From: OFTM34 sp047639415 | Lineage (GTDB): Bacteria > Planctomycetota > UBA1135 > GCA-002686595 | Direction of reading: 5' to 3' | NCBI GenBank assembly: GCA_047639415.1 | Contig: JBLINP010000231.1 | Location: forward strand, 1-8,014 | Length of the DNA stretch: 8,014 nt | Shown here: piece after piece, positions 1 through 5,890 of the stretch | Position numbering within the stretch: position 1 is the stretch's first letter | How the letters are laid out: each line of letters opens with the position of its first letter | Notes under the pieces: generated by a model | Told to the model about the DNA's origin: nothing | The model's database searches: none | What the model saw: only the letters and a program-made list of their open reading frames with translations | Translations under genes and position numbers: made by a program

Positions 1-4
1 CGCA

Positions 5-24
5 GACGACCTTGTAAGGTCGTT
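5..24. repeat. Short inverted repeat (hairpin 1)
   Basis: ACGACCTT at 6-13 is the exact reverse complement of AAGGTCGT at 16-23, separated by two bases, with a possible G-T closing pair at 5/24. In RNA the tip would open to a larger loop. No T-run follows, so it is not a typical intrinsic terminator. The 7-mer GGTCGTT at 18-24 recurs in the same relative place after hairpin 2. Confidence 0.5.
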
Positions 25-64
25 GAGGACGCCAGTATCTGCAAAGTGCCAGCAGGAACCAATA

Positions 65-81
65 GACCGGCAGTGCCGGTC
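65..81. repeat. Short inverted repeat (hairpin 2)
   Basis: GACCGGC at 65-71 pairs perfectly with GCCGGTC at 75-81 around the 3-base loop AGT. The right arm continues into GGTCGTT at 78-84, the same 7-mer that ends hairpin 1, exactly 60 bases downstream of its first copy. No T-run follows. It may belong to a family of dispersed intergenic hairpin repeats, but that is inference. Confidence 0.5.
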
Positions 82-259
82 GTTCGTGGTGTTTGGTCCG
101 CGTGTTCATGAATAATTCGGGCTAGCGGGCTCCTAGCTTACGTGAGCGGGCACGTTCCCAAGATTGAGCGCTCCGAATAGCCCGCGCTAAAGAGAATCAG
201 CGAACCTTCCGATGACTGTGGTTAGACCCCACAATCCCCTCGCAGAGGAGAAGTTTCAC

Positions 260-853
260 ATGATCTCTGCAGCTCTTTCTTTGGCACTGGTCGTCGGTAC
301 CGTCATCTCCCCAGATGCGACCGTCGAACCACAAGCCACAACTATCAATCAAGCAATCGATCTTCGAATCGATGTCTACAGCTTCAACGCTGTAAACACG
401 ACGACGAAGGATCACTTGCTTGTCTTCGGGTATGGATCAGCGCAGTTCATTCGCGCGCTTCCACAGGGAGAGTCGATCTCCTGGCCCCTGCCTTTGCGCG
501 GAACCGAGGGTGTTACTCTCGAGATCCTTACGCCAAGTGTGGAGGGTTGGACGACTTCAACGCCCGTATCCATCGACATTAAGGCTTTGACTGGAGGCGC
601 TCCGATAATGATGAGCGCGAACAATCACGGTCTCACAGCCTGGAAACAGACCCCAGCGTCGAAGTCGGCCAGGCCCATCAACGCTTCGGCGTCTCGGTCA
701 GACGCCGCCACGCGCAGTACACCCAGCTACTCGTCCACGAGCAGTGCCACCTCCGAGCAAGTGATCTTTCACGTGCCCTCGGTCACAGGGCTCGACAATC
801 CGGGACCGCAAAAGCCCCCGGTACTCGACGACGACCCGCTACCAGCGATTTAA
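260..853 (+). CDS. Putative exported protein with Ser/Thr/Pro-rich tail
   Basis: I do not recognise this family. The ATG at 260 is preferred because GAGGAG at 245-250 lies 9 bases before it. An in-frame ATG at 212 has no visible ribosome binding site and would add 16 residues. From 260 the product is 197 residues. It opens with a hydrophobic stretch at residues 1-17 (MISAALSLALVVGTVIS) that looks like a signal peptide or anchor. This stretch lacks the usual Lys/Arg before it, which the longer start would partly supply. Residues about 25-120 alternate hydrophobic and polar positions like a small beta-rich domain. Residues about 130-170 are low-complexity Ser/Ala/Thr, and the end is Pro/Asp-rich (PPVLDDDPLP). 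No catalytic motif or cysteine is visible. It probably acts in the envelope or outside the cell. The following gene is 201 bp away and unlikely to be tightly coupled. Confidence 0.6.
   Translation: MISAALSLALVVGTVISPDATVEPQATTINQAIDLRIDVYSFNAVNTTTKDHLLVFGYGSAQFIRALPQGESISWPLPLRGTEGVTLEILTPSVEGWTTSTPVSIDIKALTGGAPIMMSANNHGLTAWKQTPASKSARPINASASRSDAATRSTPSYSSTSSATSEQVIFHVPSVTGLDNPGPQKPPVLDDDPLPAI
687..707. repeat. 8-bp inverted repeat inside the exported-protein gene
   Basis: CGGCGTCT at 687-694 pairs perfectly with AGACGCCG at 700-707 around a 5-base loop (CGGTC). It sits in the part of the gene encoding the Ser/Ala-rich tail, so the stem may only reflect codon choice. No T-run follows. Confidence 0.4.
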
Positions 854-1054
854 CAAGATCTCCCTCCTGAAAATCGGGGATTGACGGATGCTTCGGCCGC
901 CGTTGGTCCCTGATTTGTATTTGAGAAGCGATTGAATGGGTTCGGGGGTTTCGGAGCCGCGCGCCAAAGTTCAGAATCTCCCCCCCACGATCGGCGGACG
1001 AGCAAGACCCGCACCCGACGCCTCGCGTCCCCTTCCAGAATTTCTTCTATCGTT
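854..1054. other. Intergenic spacer
   Basis: These 201 bases separate the exported-protein gene from the small cysteine protein. An in-frame ATG at 932 would extend the downstream product by 41 residues, but those residues are Arg/Ser/Pro-rich, look non-native and have no ribosome binding site. A run of seven C occurs at 980-986. TTGACG at 881-886 resembles a -35 box, but no matching -10 lies at proper spacing. I see no clear terminator after 853. Confidence 0.45.
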
Positions 1055-1300
1055 ATGTCGAACAAGAACCAGGTCCATTGCACCGACTGCATCCACTTCC
1101 GCTCTGCGCCCTATCAAGCGCGGATTGCAGGATGCTTCTTGGAGTCCAATATGCCCGGCCGCCAAAAGGACGCATACCTCAACGAACAGCAGATTCCCGG
1201 CAATCACGAGATAATCAATTTGCGCGGCGATTGCGCGGACTTTGAAGCGCCGAAGAAGAAGCCGGGGCTTTTGACGCGGATGTTCACCAACGACTCGTAG
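1055..1300 (+). CDS. Small four-cysteine protein, probable metal-binding
   Basis: This is an 81-residue product. The ATG at 1055 is chosen because the conserved-looking part begins there (MSNKNQVHCTDCIHFRSAP). No Shine-Dalgarno site is visible before it, so the start rests on protein character. The cysteines are C9, C12, C27 and C60, in the pattern C-x2-C-x14-C-x32-C. H14 lies close to the CxxC pair. The layout suggests a small zinc- or iron-sulfur-binding fold. The segment PGNHEIINLRGDCADFE (residues 48-64) looks like the core of a conserved small family, but I cannot name it. The C-terminus is basic (APKKKPG at 65-71). There is no signal peptide, so it is probably cytosolic. It converges with the amidohydrolase gene, 27 bp away. 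A redox, nucleic-acid or chaperone-like role cannot be told apart from the sequence. Confidence 0.7.
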   Translation: MSNKNQVHCTDCIHFRSAPYQARIAGCFLESNMPGRQKDAYLNEQQIPGNHEIINLRGDCADFEAPKKKPGLLTRMFTNDS

Positions 1301-1327
1301 GTCGCCGTTGATTTTCGAGAGGGACCG

Positions 1328-2149
1328 CTAGTTCCACTCTTTGTAGAGCGTTTCGCGGCGGTCTTTTGAGATCGGAACGCGAATGCGAAGCTGGCGCAGG
1401 ACTTCGAAGTCGATCTCTGCGGTAATCAATCCCGATTCGCCCGTGCCTTCCGCCAGAATCTTTCCGTGCGGATCCACGATCATCGAATTCCCCGGGAACA
1501 CGAGTTCGCGCTGGCTACGCCCCAACAGTTCGATGCCGGTGCGATTGCTTGCCACGATGAAGGATTGATATTCGACGGCGCGTCCTTGTAGCAAGGCTCG
1601 CCAATGCGAAGCGCGCGTGATCGGCCACTGCGCCGGAATGACGAGTAGCTCTGCGCCCGCGCGAACAGCGGGCACAAGCGTTTCGGCAAAGCGCAGGTCG
1701 TAACAGACGGCGCCTGACATGGGCGGCAAACCTGTGGCCGCCGAATCAACCACGGCGGGCGCTTCAGCTCCGGCGCTGAAGTTCAACTCTTCAGCCGTGG
1801 GCGAAAAGAGATGCACTTTGTCGTATTCGAGAACGCGCGCGCCGCGGGAGAAAATCGTCAAGCGATTGAAGGGCAAGCCCGCTGCGCTTGTTGCCGGCGC
1901 CGTGCCGGCGACGACCAGATCGAGTTCGCGCGATAACAACTCCACTCGCGCCAGCGCTCGCTCGCTAGCTGCCGCAGCATCCGGGATTTCGCCGCTGCCC
2001 CAGTCCAAAAAGGAAGTCGTCCACATTTCGGGCAGGACAACGAGCTGGCAGCCAAGGGACGCGGCCTCCCGCAATCCCGCCTCTACCTGGGCCAAATTCC
2101 GATCAACATCGCCGCGTCGGACGTCAAATGAGTAAGCACCTACAAGCAT
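1328..2149 (-). CDS. Nitrilase-superfamily carbon-nitrogen hydrolase (omega-amidase-like)
   Basis: The product is 273 residues from the ATG at 2149, close to the 250-280 usual for bacterial omega-amidase/YafV and Nit-type enzymes. The superfamily catalytic residues are visible: E41 in VVLPEMW, K111 in YDKVHLF and C149 in AVCYDLRF, with the accessory Glu E120 in AEELNFSAG. The later segments PAQWP, RAVEYQSFIVASNRTG and FPGNSMIVDPHGKI match the family fold. Such enzymes hydrolyse amide bonds of small molecules in the cytoplasm. The closest resemblance by eye is to YafV/Nit2 omega-amidases (2-oxoglutaramate or 2-oxosuccinamate) or Nit1 deaminated-glutathione amidases, which are metabolite-repair activities. 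The substrate cannot be fixed here. The start is uncertain. A TTG at 2191 would add 14 residues and has AAAGGA 10 bases before it, but the ATG at 2149 coincides with the normal first beta strand (MLVGAYSFDV). The gene is divergent from the membrane-protein gene and convergent with the small cysteine protein. Confidence 0.92.
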   Translation of the reverse strand: MLVGAYSFDVRRGDVDRNLAQVEAGLREAASLGCQLVVLPEMWTTSFLDWGSGEIPDAAAASERALARVELLSRELDLVVAGTAPATSAAGLPFNRLTIFSRGARVLEYDKVHLFSPTAEELNFSAGAEAPAVVDSAATGLPPMSGAVCYDLRFAETLVPAVRAGAELLVIPAQWPITRASHWRALLQGRAVEYQSFIVASNRTGIELLGRSQRELVFPGNSMIVDPHGKILAEGTGESGLITAEIDFEVLRQLRIRVPISKDRRETLYKEWN

Positions 2150-3591
2150 CTCGTTATTCTGCGCAACCAGACGTAGATTCGAACCGTTCAATTCGGAATC
2201 ATCCTTTCGTGAAAAGCGCTGGCGACAAATGGATGATGGGGACGCTGGCCGTGGCCATCCTCGCGGGAGTGGTTTTCACCACCGCTGCCATCGGGGCGCC
2301 GGACGGCACCGAAACGATATCCCTCGGCTTGGATCTGCTGAGCGGACTGCTGGCCTTTGCCTTCGCTGGCCGCGTTCTGCTCTCCTTTTTACCCGCCGGG
2401 CATGTGGGGAGTTTTCGTCCACGAGAATTGGCCACGACCTGGGCAACCTCACACTTGCTTGGAATCGGAGCACTCGGATTCACGAACGCATTGCTCACCA
2501 CTGACGTCGGCGAATCATGGGTGCGACTAGTTGGACATCCGCTCGCACTGCTCTCGCCCTGGATCGTATTGCTCGGCGTTCGACTGATCAGTTCACCCGG
2601 AGCCATTGCGCCGCAACATCAGCACACGCGCGAACATCTCGTGGGCTGGGCGCGAATGCTTCCGACCGTGTTCGCCCTATCCGCAATTTATCTACTGCGT
2701 GCCGTAACGAGCGCATCGGTGACAACCTCCGTCGATCTCTCCAACACATACTTGGGCAGCGCCGTCTCCGCCTTCTTTGATCACGCGGCCATGATCTCGC
2801 CCGGGTTCGCTTGGGCCAGCTGGACGGCAACGGCGTTGCTGGTTATTTACGGTTTGAAATCAGCGCGCCGCGCTCCGGTCACGCGCTGGTTACTCGGCAT
2901 TGCGTTGCTATTCACTCCCTTCGCTGCCGAGTGCATTTCATTAGCACGGGAAGAACTTGTCACCACGCTTTTATTCGTCGGCGGTGCCTCCTTCGGCATA
3001 GGCTGGCTGCGACACGCCGACCGACGCTCACGTTCAATCGCAGTGATCTCGACGCTGAGTCTAATTCTCTCTTCGTGGAACGGATGGTTGCTCGCCGCTT
3101 GCGCAATCGCGCCGTTGATCTTACTGACGCATAAGGTCTCGCGACGCCCACTCGCTCTAGTCGCCGGAGGACTATGGCTTTTCGCGGCGTGGCCAATAGC
3201 CGGGCGCAACACACATCAAATCGGAACCATCGAACCAGATTGGGTCACCGCCGATTATTGGCCTCGTATCCAAACTTGGTTCAGCACGGAGAACTTTGCA
3301 CTCCTCTTCGTGCTTGTCACGCTTTTGACCGTCAAAGGCCTCGCTTCGTACCGCTCTCGTACGCCACGCCCGACGGACAACATCGCTTCGCAGCCCTCGA
3401 GAGAATTGATCTTTGTTCTACTCGTCTCGGCCTGTGCCTTTCTAGCGCTTCACCGTGGCTTCGTTTGGCCCCCAGCTGAGCTTGCAGCAACGGAACTCGA
3501 AAGCTATTGGCAAAAGCTTTCGAGTCTTATCGTGCTACCCGTTGCCGCGCTTGCAACCGGATTGGCTGCGATGCGCGGCGAAGCGAAATAG
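2128..3591 (+). CDS. Multi-pass integral membrane protein, unassigned
   Basis: The longest version is 487 residues. The first 35 are polar, and roughly 13 hydrophobic segments follow, at about residues 36-55, 64-90, 104-123, 135-154, 176-192, 225-243, 252-272, 277-294, 303-334 (probably two), 340-358, 388-404, 426-442 and 464-482. I recognise no diagnostic motif. Polar loops such as HRGFVWPPAELAATELESYW (443-460) and the TIEPDWVTADYWPRIQ region (367-382) could be periplasmic. The topology resembles polymerase/ligase or lipid-linked glycosyltransferase-type membrane proteins, but that is only a shape argument. The true start is doubtful. The ATG at 2128 would overlap the 5' end of the divergent amidohydrolase gene by at least 22 bp and has only a weak GGA upstream. 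The GTG at 2209 (starting KSAGDK just before TM1) or the ATG at 2233 would remove the overlap with the ATG-2149 form of that gene. The gene ends 26 bp from the convergent small lipoprotein gene. Confidence 0.8.
   Translation: MSKHLQASRYSAQPDVDSNRSIRNHPFVKSAGDKWMMGTLAVAILAGVVFTTAAIGAPDGTETISLGLDLLSGLLAFAFAGRVLLSFLPAGHVGSFRPRELATTWATSHLLGIGALGFTNALLTTDVGESWVRLVGHPLALLSPWIVLLGVRLISSPGAIAPQHQHTREHLVGWARMLPTVFALSAIYLLRAVTSASVTTSVDLSNTYLGSAVSAFFDHAAMISPGFAWASWTATALLVIYGLKSARRAPVTRWLLGIALLFTPFAAECISLAREELVTTLLFVGGASFGIGWLRHADRRSRSIAVISTLSLILSSWNGWLLAACAIAPLILLTHKVSRRPLALVAGGLWLFAAWPIAGRNTHQIGTIEPDWVTADYWPRIQTWFSTENFALLFVLVTLLTVKGLASYRSRTPRPTDNIASQPSRELIFVLLVSACAFLALHRGFVWPPAELAATELESYWQKLSSLIVLPVAALATGLAAMRGEAK
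3495..3525. repeat. 11-bp perfect inverted repeat inside the membrane-protein gene
   Basis: ACTCGAAAGCT at 3495-3505 is the exact reverse complement of AGCTTTCGAGT at 3515-3525, separated by nine bases (ATTGGCAAA). It lies within the last 100 bases of the membrane-protein gene, around codons 456-466. An RNA hairpin here would be strong. The following bases (CTTATCG) are not a T-run, so it is not a classical terminator. It could limit antisense read-through, stabilise the mRNA end or be a protein-binding dyad. Confidence 0.7.
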
Positions 3592-3616
3592 CCTTGAGTG
3601 AGTGACTGAACCTAGC

Positions 3617-3907
3617 TTAGTTCGAGAACTCAGCAGAGACGCTGGGTTCATTCGCCGGCTTAGACTCGGTCTGATTCAGGCCCGCCACTCCATTGATGAA
3701 GACAAAGCTCGCCGTTTCGTCGAGTTCATCCCACCCCATGCTTTCCAGCTGATTAGCCTCGATGGTCTCATCTGTTAGCAGACCTTCACGGCAAACGAAG
3801 ACGGCACCAGAGGGATCGCTAAGCACAAGATAGGGTTTCGTTCCCGCACACGAAAAAAGCATCGGAGCGCAGGCGATGAGGATGAGATTGAAGATTGAGC
3901 GATTCAT
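3617..3907 (-). CDS. Small putative lipoprotein
   Basis: The product is 96 residues from the ATG at 3907, which has AGGTG six bases upstream. A GTG at 3916 would add three residues and is less likely. Residues 4-19 are hydrophobic and lead to LFSC, putting the probable lipidated cysteine at C20. A second fit, LIAC with C13, leaves a very short hydrophobic core. The mature part (AGTKPYLVLSDPSGAVFVCR, then EGLLTDETIEANQ) looks like a small mixed beta/alpha domain, with one further cysteine at C39 and an acidic middle. The tail after residue 78 is polar and probably flexible. I do not recognise the family. The gene lies 58 bp downstream of the 622-residue lipoprotein gene on the same strand, so the two are probably co-transcribed. 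The product would be anchored in the inner or outer membrane. The gene converges with the membrane-protein gene. Confidence 0.7.
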   Translation of the reverse strand: MNRSIFNLILIACAPMLFSCAGTKPYLVLSDPSGAVFVCREGLLTDETIEANQLESMGWDELDETASFVFINGVAGLNQTESKPANEPSVSAEFSN

Positions 3908-3965
3908 AGCACGCACCTGTGTTGTTTAAATCTGACTTGGAAGGAATCGAATTCGTCGAGCACTT

Positions 3966-5834
3966 TCAATTGGCAGCGCCTCCCCATGACTTCATAACCA
4001 GGTCCGAAGGAGCCTGTAGAGCTTCAGCTAAAGGATACGAATCGGAAGGCAGCATCGGCTCCATCAACAAGGACGAGATCATGCTCGAACCAGGTCGTTC
4101 GATATTCTCCAAACCCTTGGCGGACAATACCTTCTTCATGCAGGCGACTTCAGCCTCATCCGTCGATAGAGGCGTCCAAGTGTGAGCTACCCGGACTTTT
4201 ACGATCTCATCCCGCAGCTTTTCCTCGAAGGAATAGAAGGCCGAGTTGATGACTTCCTCGTCATCCGGAAGCGACTCTGTGATGTTAGCAAGCTTATTGT
4301 GGTCGCTATCCTTCACGCCGGTCCGACGAGTATCGGAGACCTTGGCCTCGTCAGAAACCTTGAACTTCGCGACTTCGATCCCGTTTTTTTCAACGGTTAT
4401 CGACGCCGTTACCTTGCCGGTCTTGGTGATCTCCCGTTCTTGGTATTTGTAGTCTCGGATATCGTCAACAAGGATTTGTTCAGGCGCCTCGCTAAACTTA
4501 GTGTTCAACCGATCCAACTTGGCCTGAGTACTTTGTACCGTTCCCACTGCGGCGCTTAGCGCACCCTTAGCAACCGCTTGCATAAATACGTTGTCGATTT
4601 CATCTACGAGCGCTTGCTTTAGGTCCTTGGTAGCGATGTGGATAACAAGCAGATCTTCAGCATCGGAAATTTTCGCTTTCAACTCAGCCTTCTTCGGATT
4701 CGCAACCCACTTTCGGCTATGAAGAAACTTGGACTTCTTCGACTTGGACTTCCCTGTCGAAATCTTCGCCAAGGTCCTATCGACCTTGATCAACACCTCG
4801 AAGTTCACGGGCTCAGGGATTTCGAACTCATCTCGGCCGAGCGCGATCACATCCGAGCGAATCGATTCCCACTCTTCTAAAATGAAGGCGTTGTAGCTCT
4901 CGATCGGCTCGAAGTACGTATGCGGTTCGAGTCCACCCAGGCGATCGGAGATATCGAACGAGTCTCGCAATCTCTGGTCAAACTCATGCTCGCTTCCGTA
5001 GCTCAATTCCATATTTGCATGGGGCACCACCTCGGCAATCCGAGCACAAAGTTCAATCAAACCATCGTCATCGTGCTCAGAAAATACCTGGCTCGCTTTT
5101 CGGCACAACTCCAAAGCCAGCGCGGGATTGAAATCACCGGGAGCAACCATGGCCGAGACAGCTTCCGCGTACATCCTTTCAGCTGCGCGACGACGACACT
5201 CGTCAGCCATCGCTTCTGCATCGAGAAAGCCCCGGACAGATTTATCCGCGGAGTCAAACCTCTTTGCTGAAGCCAATAGAGCGAGCTTTGTTCCAGATAC
5301 AGCCTCTTCAATCCCCGCGTCATACTCCTGGCAAGAAAGGTTCCATTTCGCGATGGGCAAATTGGCGTTGGCTTCAGCGTGATTCTTCAGCGTCGACAAG
5401 GCGCGATTTAGCTGTGCTATCGACGCTGAGTACTTGGCCGTGCCGAACAGTTCCTGTGCAGAGACCGTATAAATATCAGCCAGAAACTCTTGAGTTGACT
5501 CGCATCCTCGATGGGCCTCGCGGGCTTTTTCGGCGAAGCTGATCGCTTTTGAAGTCGCGCCTTCAAAAGAAGCGCTTTCCGCAAGCTGTAAATAGGCCAA
5601 TGCGGATTGAGCGCGAACAGCAGCGGAAAGCCCGCGAACTGAAGCACTTTCGTGACTCGCGTTTGCAGTCGCGTACCGCAAGGACCCCACTAGTGTTGCA
5701 TCATTCTCGTCGGCCAATACGAGCCGACGCAACTCTGTGTATTCCGGTGCCGCGCAGGCCGAAAACGGAGTCATTAGTATTGCGGCTAACGCGGTCTTTC
5801 CGATCCGACGCATCAATGTGCTCGCCTGCTTCAT
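3966..5834 (-). CDS. Large putative lipoprotein with helical-repeat N-terminal half
   Basis: The product is 622 residues. The start MKQASTLMRRIGKTALAAILM gives a basic n-region and hydrophobic core leading to FSAC, with the probable lipid cysteine at C27. Phe at -3 is a relaxed lipobox, and simple export is the alternative. Residues about 60-270 are Ala/Leu/Glu-rich helices with TPR- or SEL1-like spacing (for example AYLQLAESASFEGATSKAIS at 80-99 and IAQLNRALSTLKNHAEA at 139-155), though no repeat is canonical. Residues 361-375 form a strongly basic patch (GKSKSKKSKFLHSRK). Residues about 460-505 alternate like beta strands (EITKTGKVTASITVEKNG), followed by LPDDEEVINSAFYSFEEKLR (522-541), probably helical. 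I do not recognise the C-terminal domain and see no catalytic motif; a scaffold or envelope-assembly role is a guess. AAGGA at 5846-5850 lies 11 bases before the ATG. The start overlaps the stop of a 19-codon upstream ORF. An ATG at 5813 is an alternative start. Confidence 0.82.
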   Translation of the reverse strand: MKQASTLMRRIGKTALAAILMTPFSACAAPEYTELRRLVLADENDATLVGSLRYATANASHESASVRGLSAAVRAQSALAYLQLAESASFEGATSKAISFAEKAREAHRGCESTQEFLADIYTVSAQELFGTAKYSASIAQLNRALSTLKNHAEANANLPIAKWNLSCQEYDAGIEEAVSGTKLALLASAKRFDSADKSVRGFLDAEAMADECRRRAAERMYAEAVSAMVAPGDFNPALALELCRKASQVFSEHDDDGLIELCARIAEVVPHANMELSYGSEHEFDQRLRDSFDISDRLGGLEPHTYFEPIESYNAFILEEWESIRSDVIALGRDEFEIPEPVNFEVLIKVDRTLAKISTGKSKSKKSKFLHSRKWVANPKKAELKAKISDAEDLLVIHIATKDLKQALVDEIDNVFMQAVAKGALSAAVGTVQSTQAKLDRLNTKFSEAPEQILVDDIRDYKYQEREITKTGKVTASITVEKNGIEVAKFKVSDEAKVSDTRRTGVKDSDHNKLANITESLPDDEEVINSAFYSFEEKLRDEIVKVRVAHTWTPLSTDEAEVACMKKVLSAKGLENIERPGSSMISSLLMEPMLPSDSYPLAEALQAPSDLVMKSWGGAAN

Positions 5835-5890
5835 GTGAGCTGCCGTCCTTCTGATTTGATTTCAGCCAATGCGAAAATTGCAGTTTCCAT
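5831..5890 (-). CDS. Putative 19-residue leader ORF, ATGA-coupled to the large lipoprotein gene
   Basis: The ATG at 5890 is preceded by AGGAG (plus-strand complement at 5901-5905) with ten bases between, the clearest Shine-Dalgarno site in the divergent region. The encoded peptide is METAIFALAEIKSEGRQLT. Its TGA (5833-5831) overlaps the ATG of the large lipoprotein gene (5834-5832) in the sequence ATGA, the classic arrangement for translational coupling. The lipoprotein's own AAGGA is rather far from its start (11 bases), which makes re-initiation more useful. A longer in-frame version from a GTG at 6070 (79 residues) has no ribosome binding site and looks non-native. The peptide has no regulatory codon run, so attenuation by amino-acid starvation is not indicated. 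Confidence 0.4.
   Translation of the reverse strand: METAIFALAEIKSEGRQLT

Larger units (their letters stand above)
1..259. other. Left-edge non-coding region with hairpins
   Basis: No credible gene is visible here. Short open frames that run in from the left edge stop at 111 and 115 and have no recognisable protein character. The stretch carries two compact hairpins at 5-24 and 65-81 (listed separately). Further in there is a possible nested fold: CGGGCTA at 118-124 pairs with TAGCCCG at 178-184, and GAGCG at 144-148 pairs with CGCTC at 169-173. A small TGTGG/CCACA hairpin (217-221 with 229-233) lies just before the ribosome binding site of the next gene. Together these could be a structured leader or an intergenic repeat, but I recognise no riboswitch class. 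I found no convincing -35/-10 pair. Confidence 0.5.

Noticed and set aside
1..109. Minus-strand ORF from ATG at 109 running off the left edge
   Set aside because: There is no ribosome binding site, the composition is Arg/Trp-rich and unlike a protein start, and it covers both hairpins; more likely a repeat read as protein.
932..1054. 41-residue N-terminal extension of the small cysteine protein
   Set aside because: The added residues are Arg/Ser/Pro-rich and non-native in look, with no ribosome binding site.
1762..1781. 7-bp inverted repeat CTTCAGC/GCTGAAG
   Set aside because: It is within the amidohydrolase gene, with no T-run or conserved context; probably chance.
1893..1909. GCCGGC-GCCGT-GCCGGC hairpin
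   Set aside because: It lies in the amidohydrolase coding sequence, is short and GC-rich, and is readily explained by codon choice.
2171..2186. GGTTCGAATC on the minus strand, like a tRNA T-arm
   Set aside because: The flanking bases do not form the five-base T stem and no acceptor, D or anticodon arm can be built around it.
3592..3616. Possible terminator between convergent genes
   Set aside because: The 25-bp gap has no GC-rich stem followed by a T-run on either strand.
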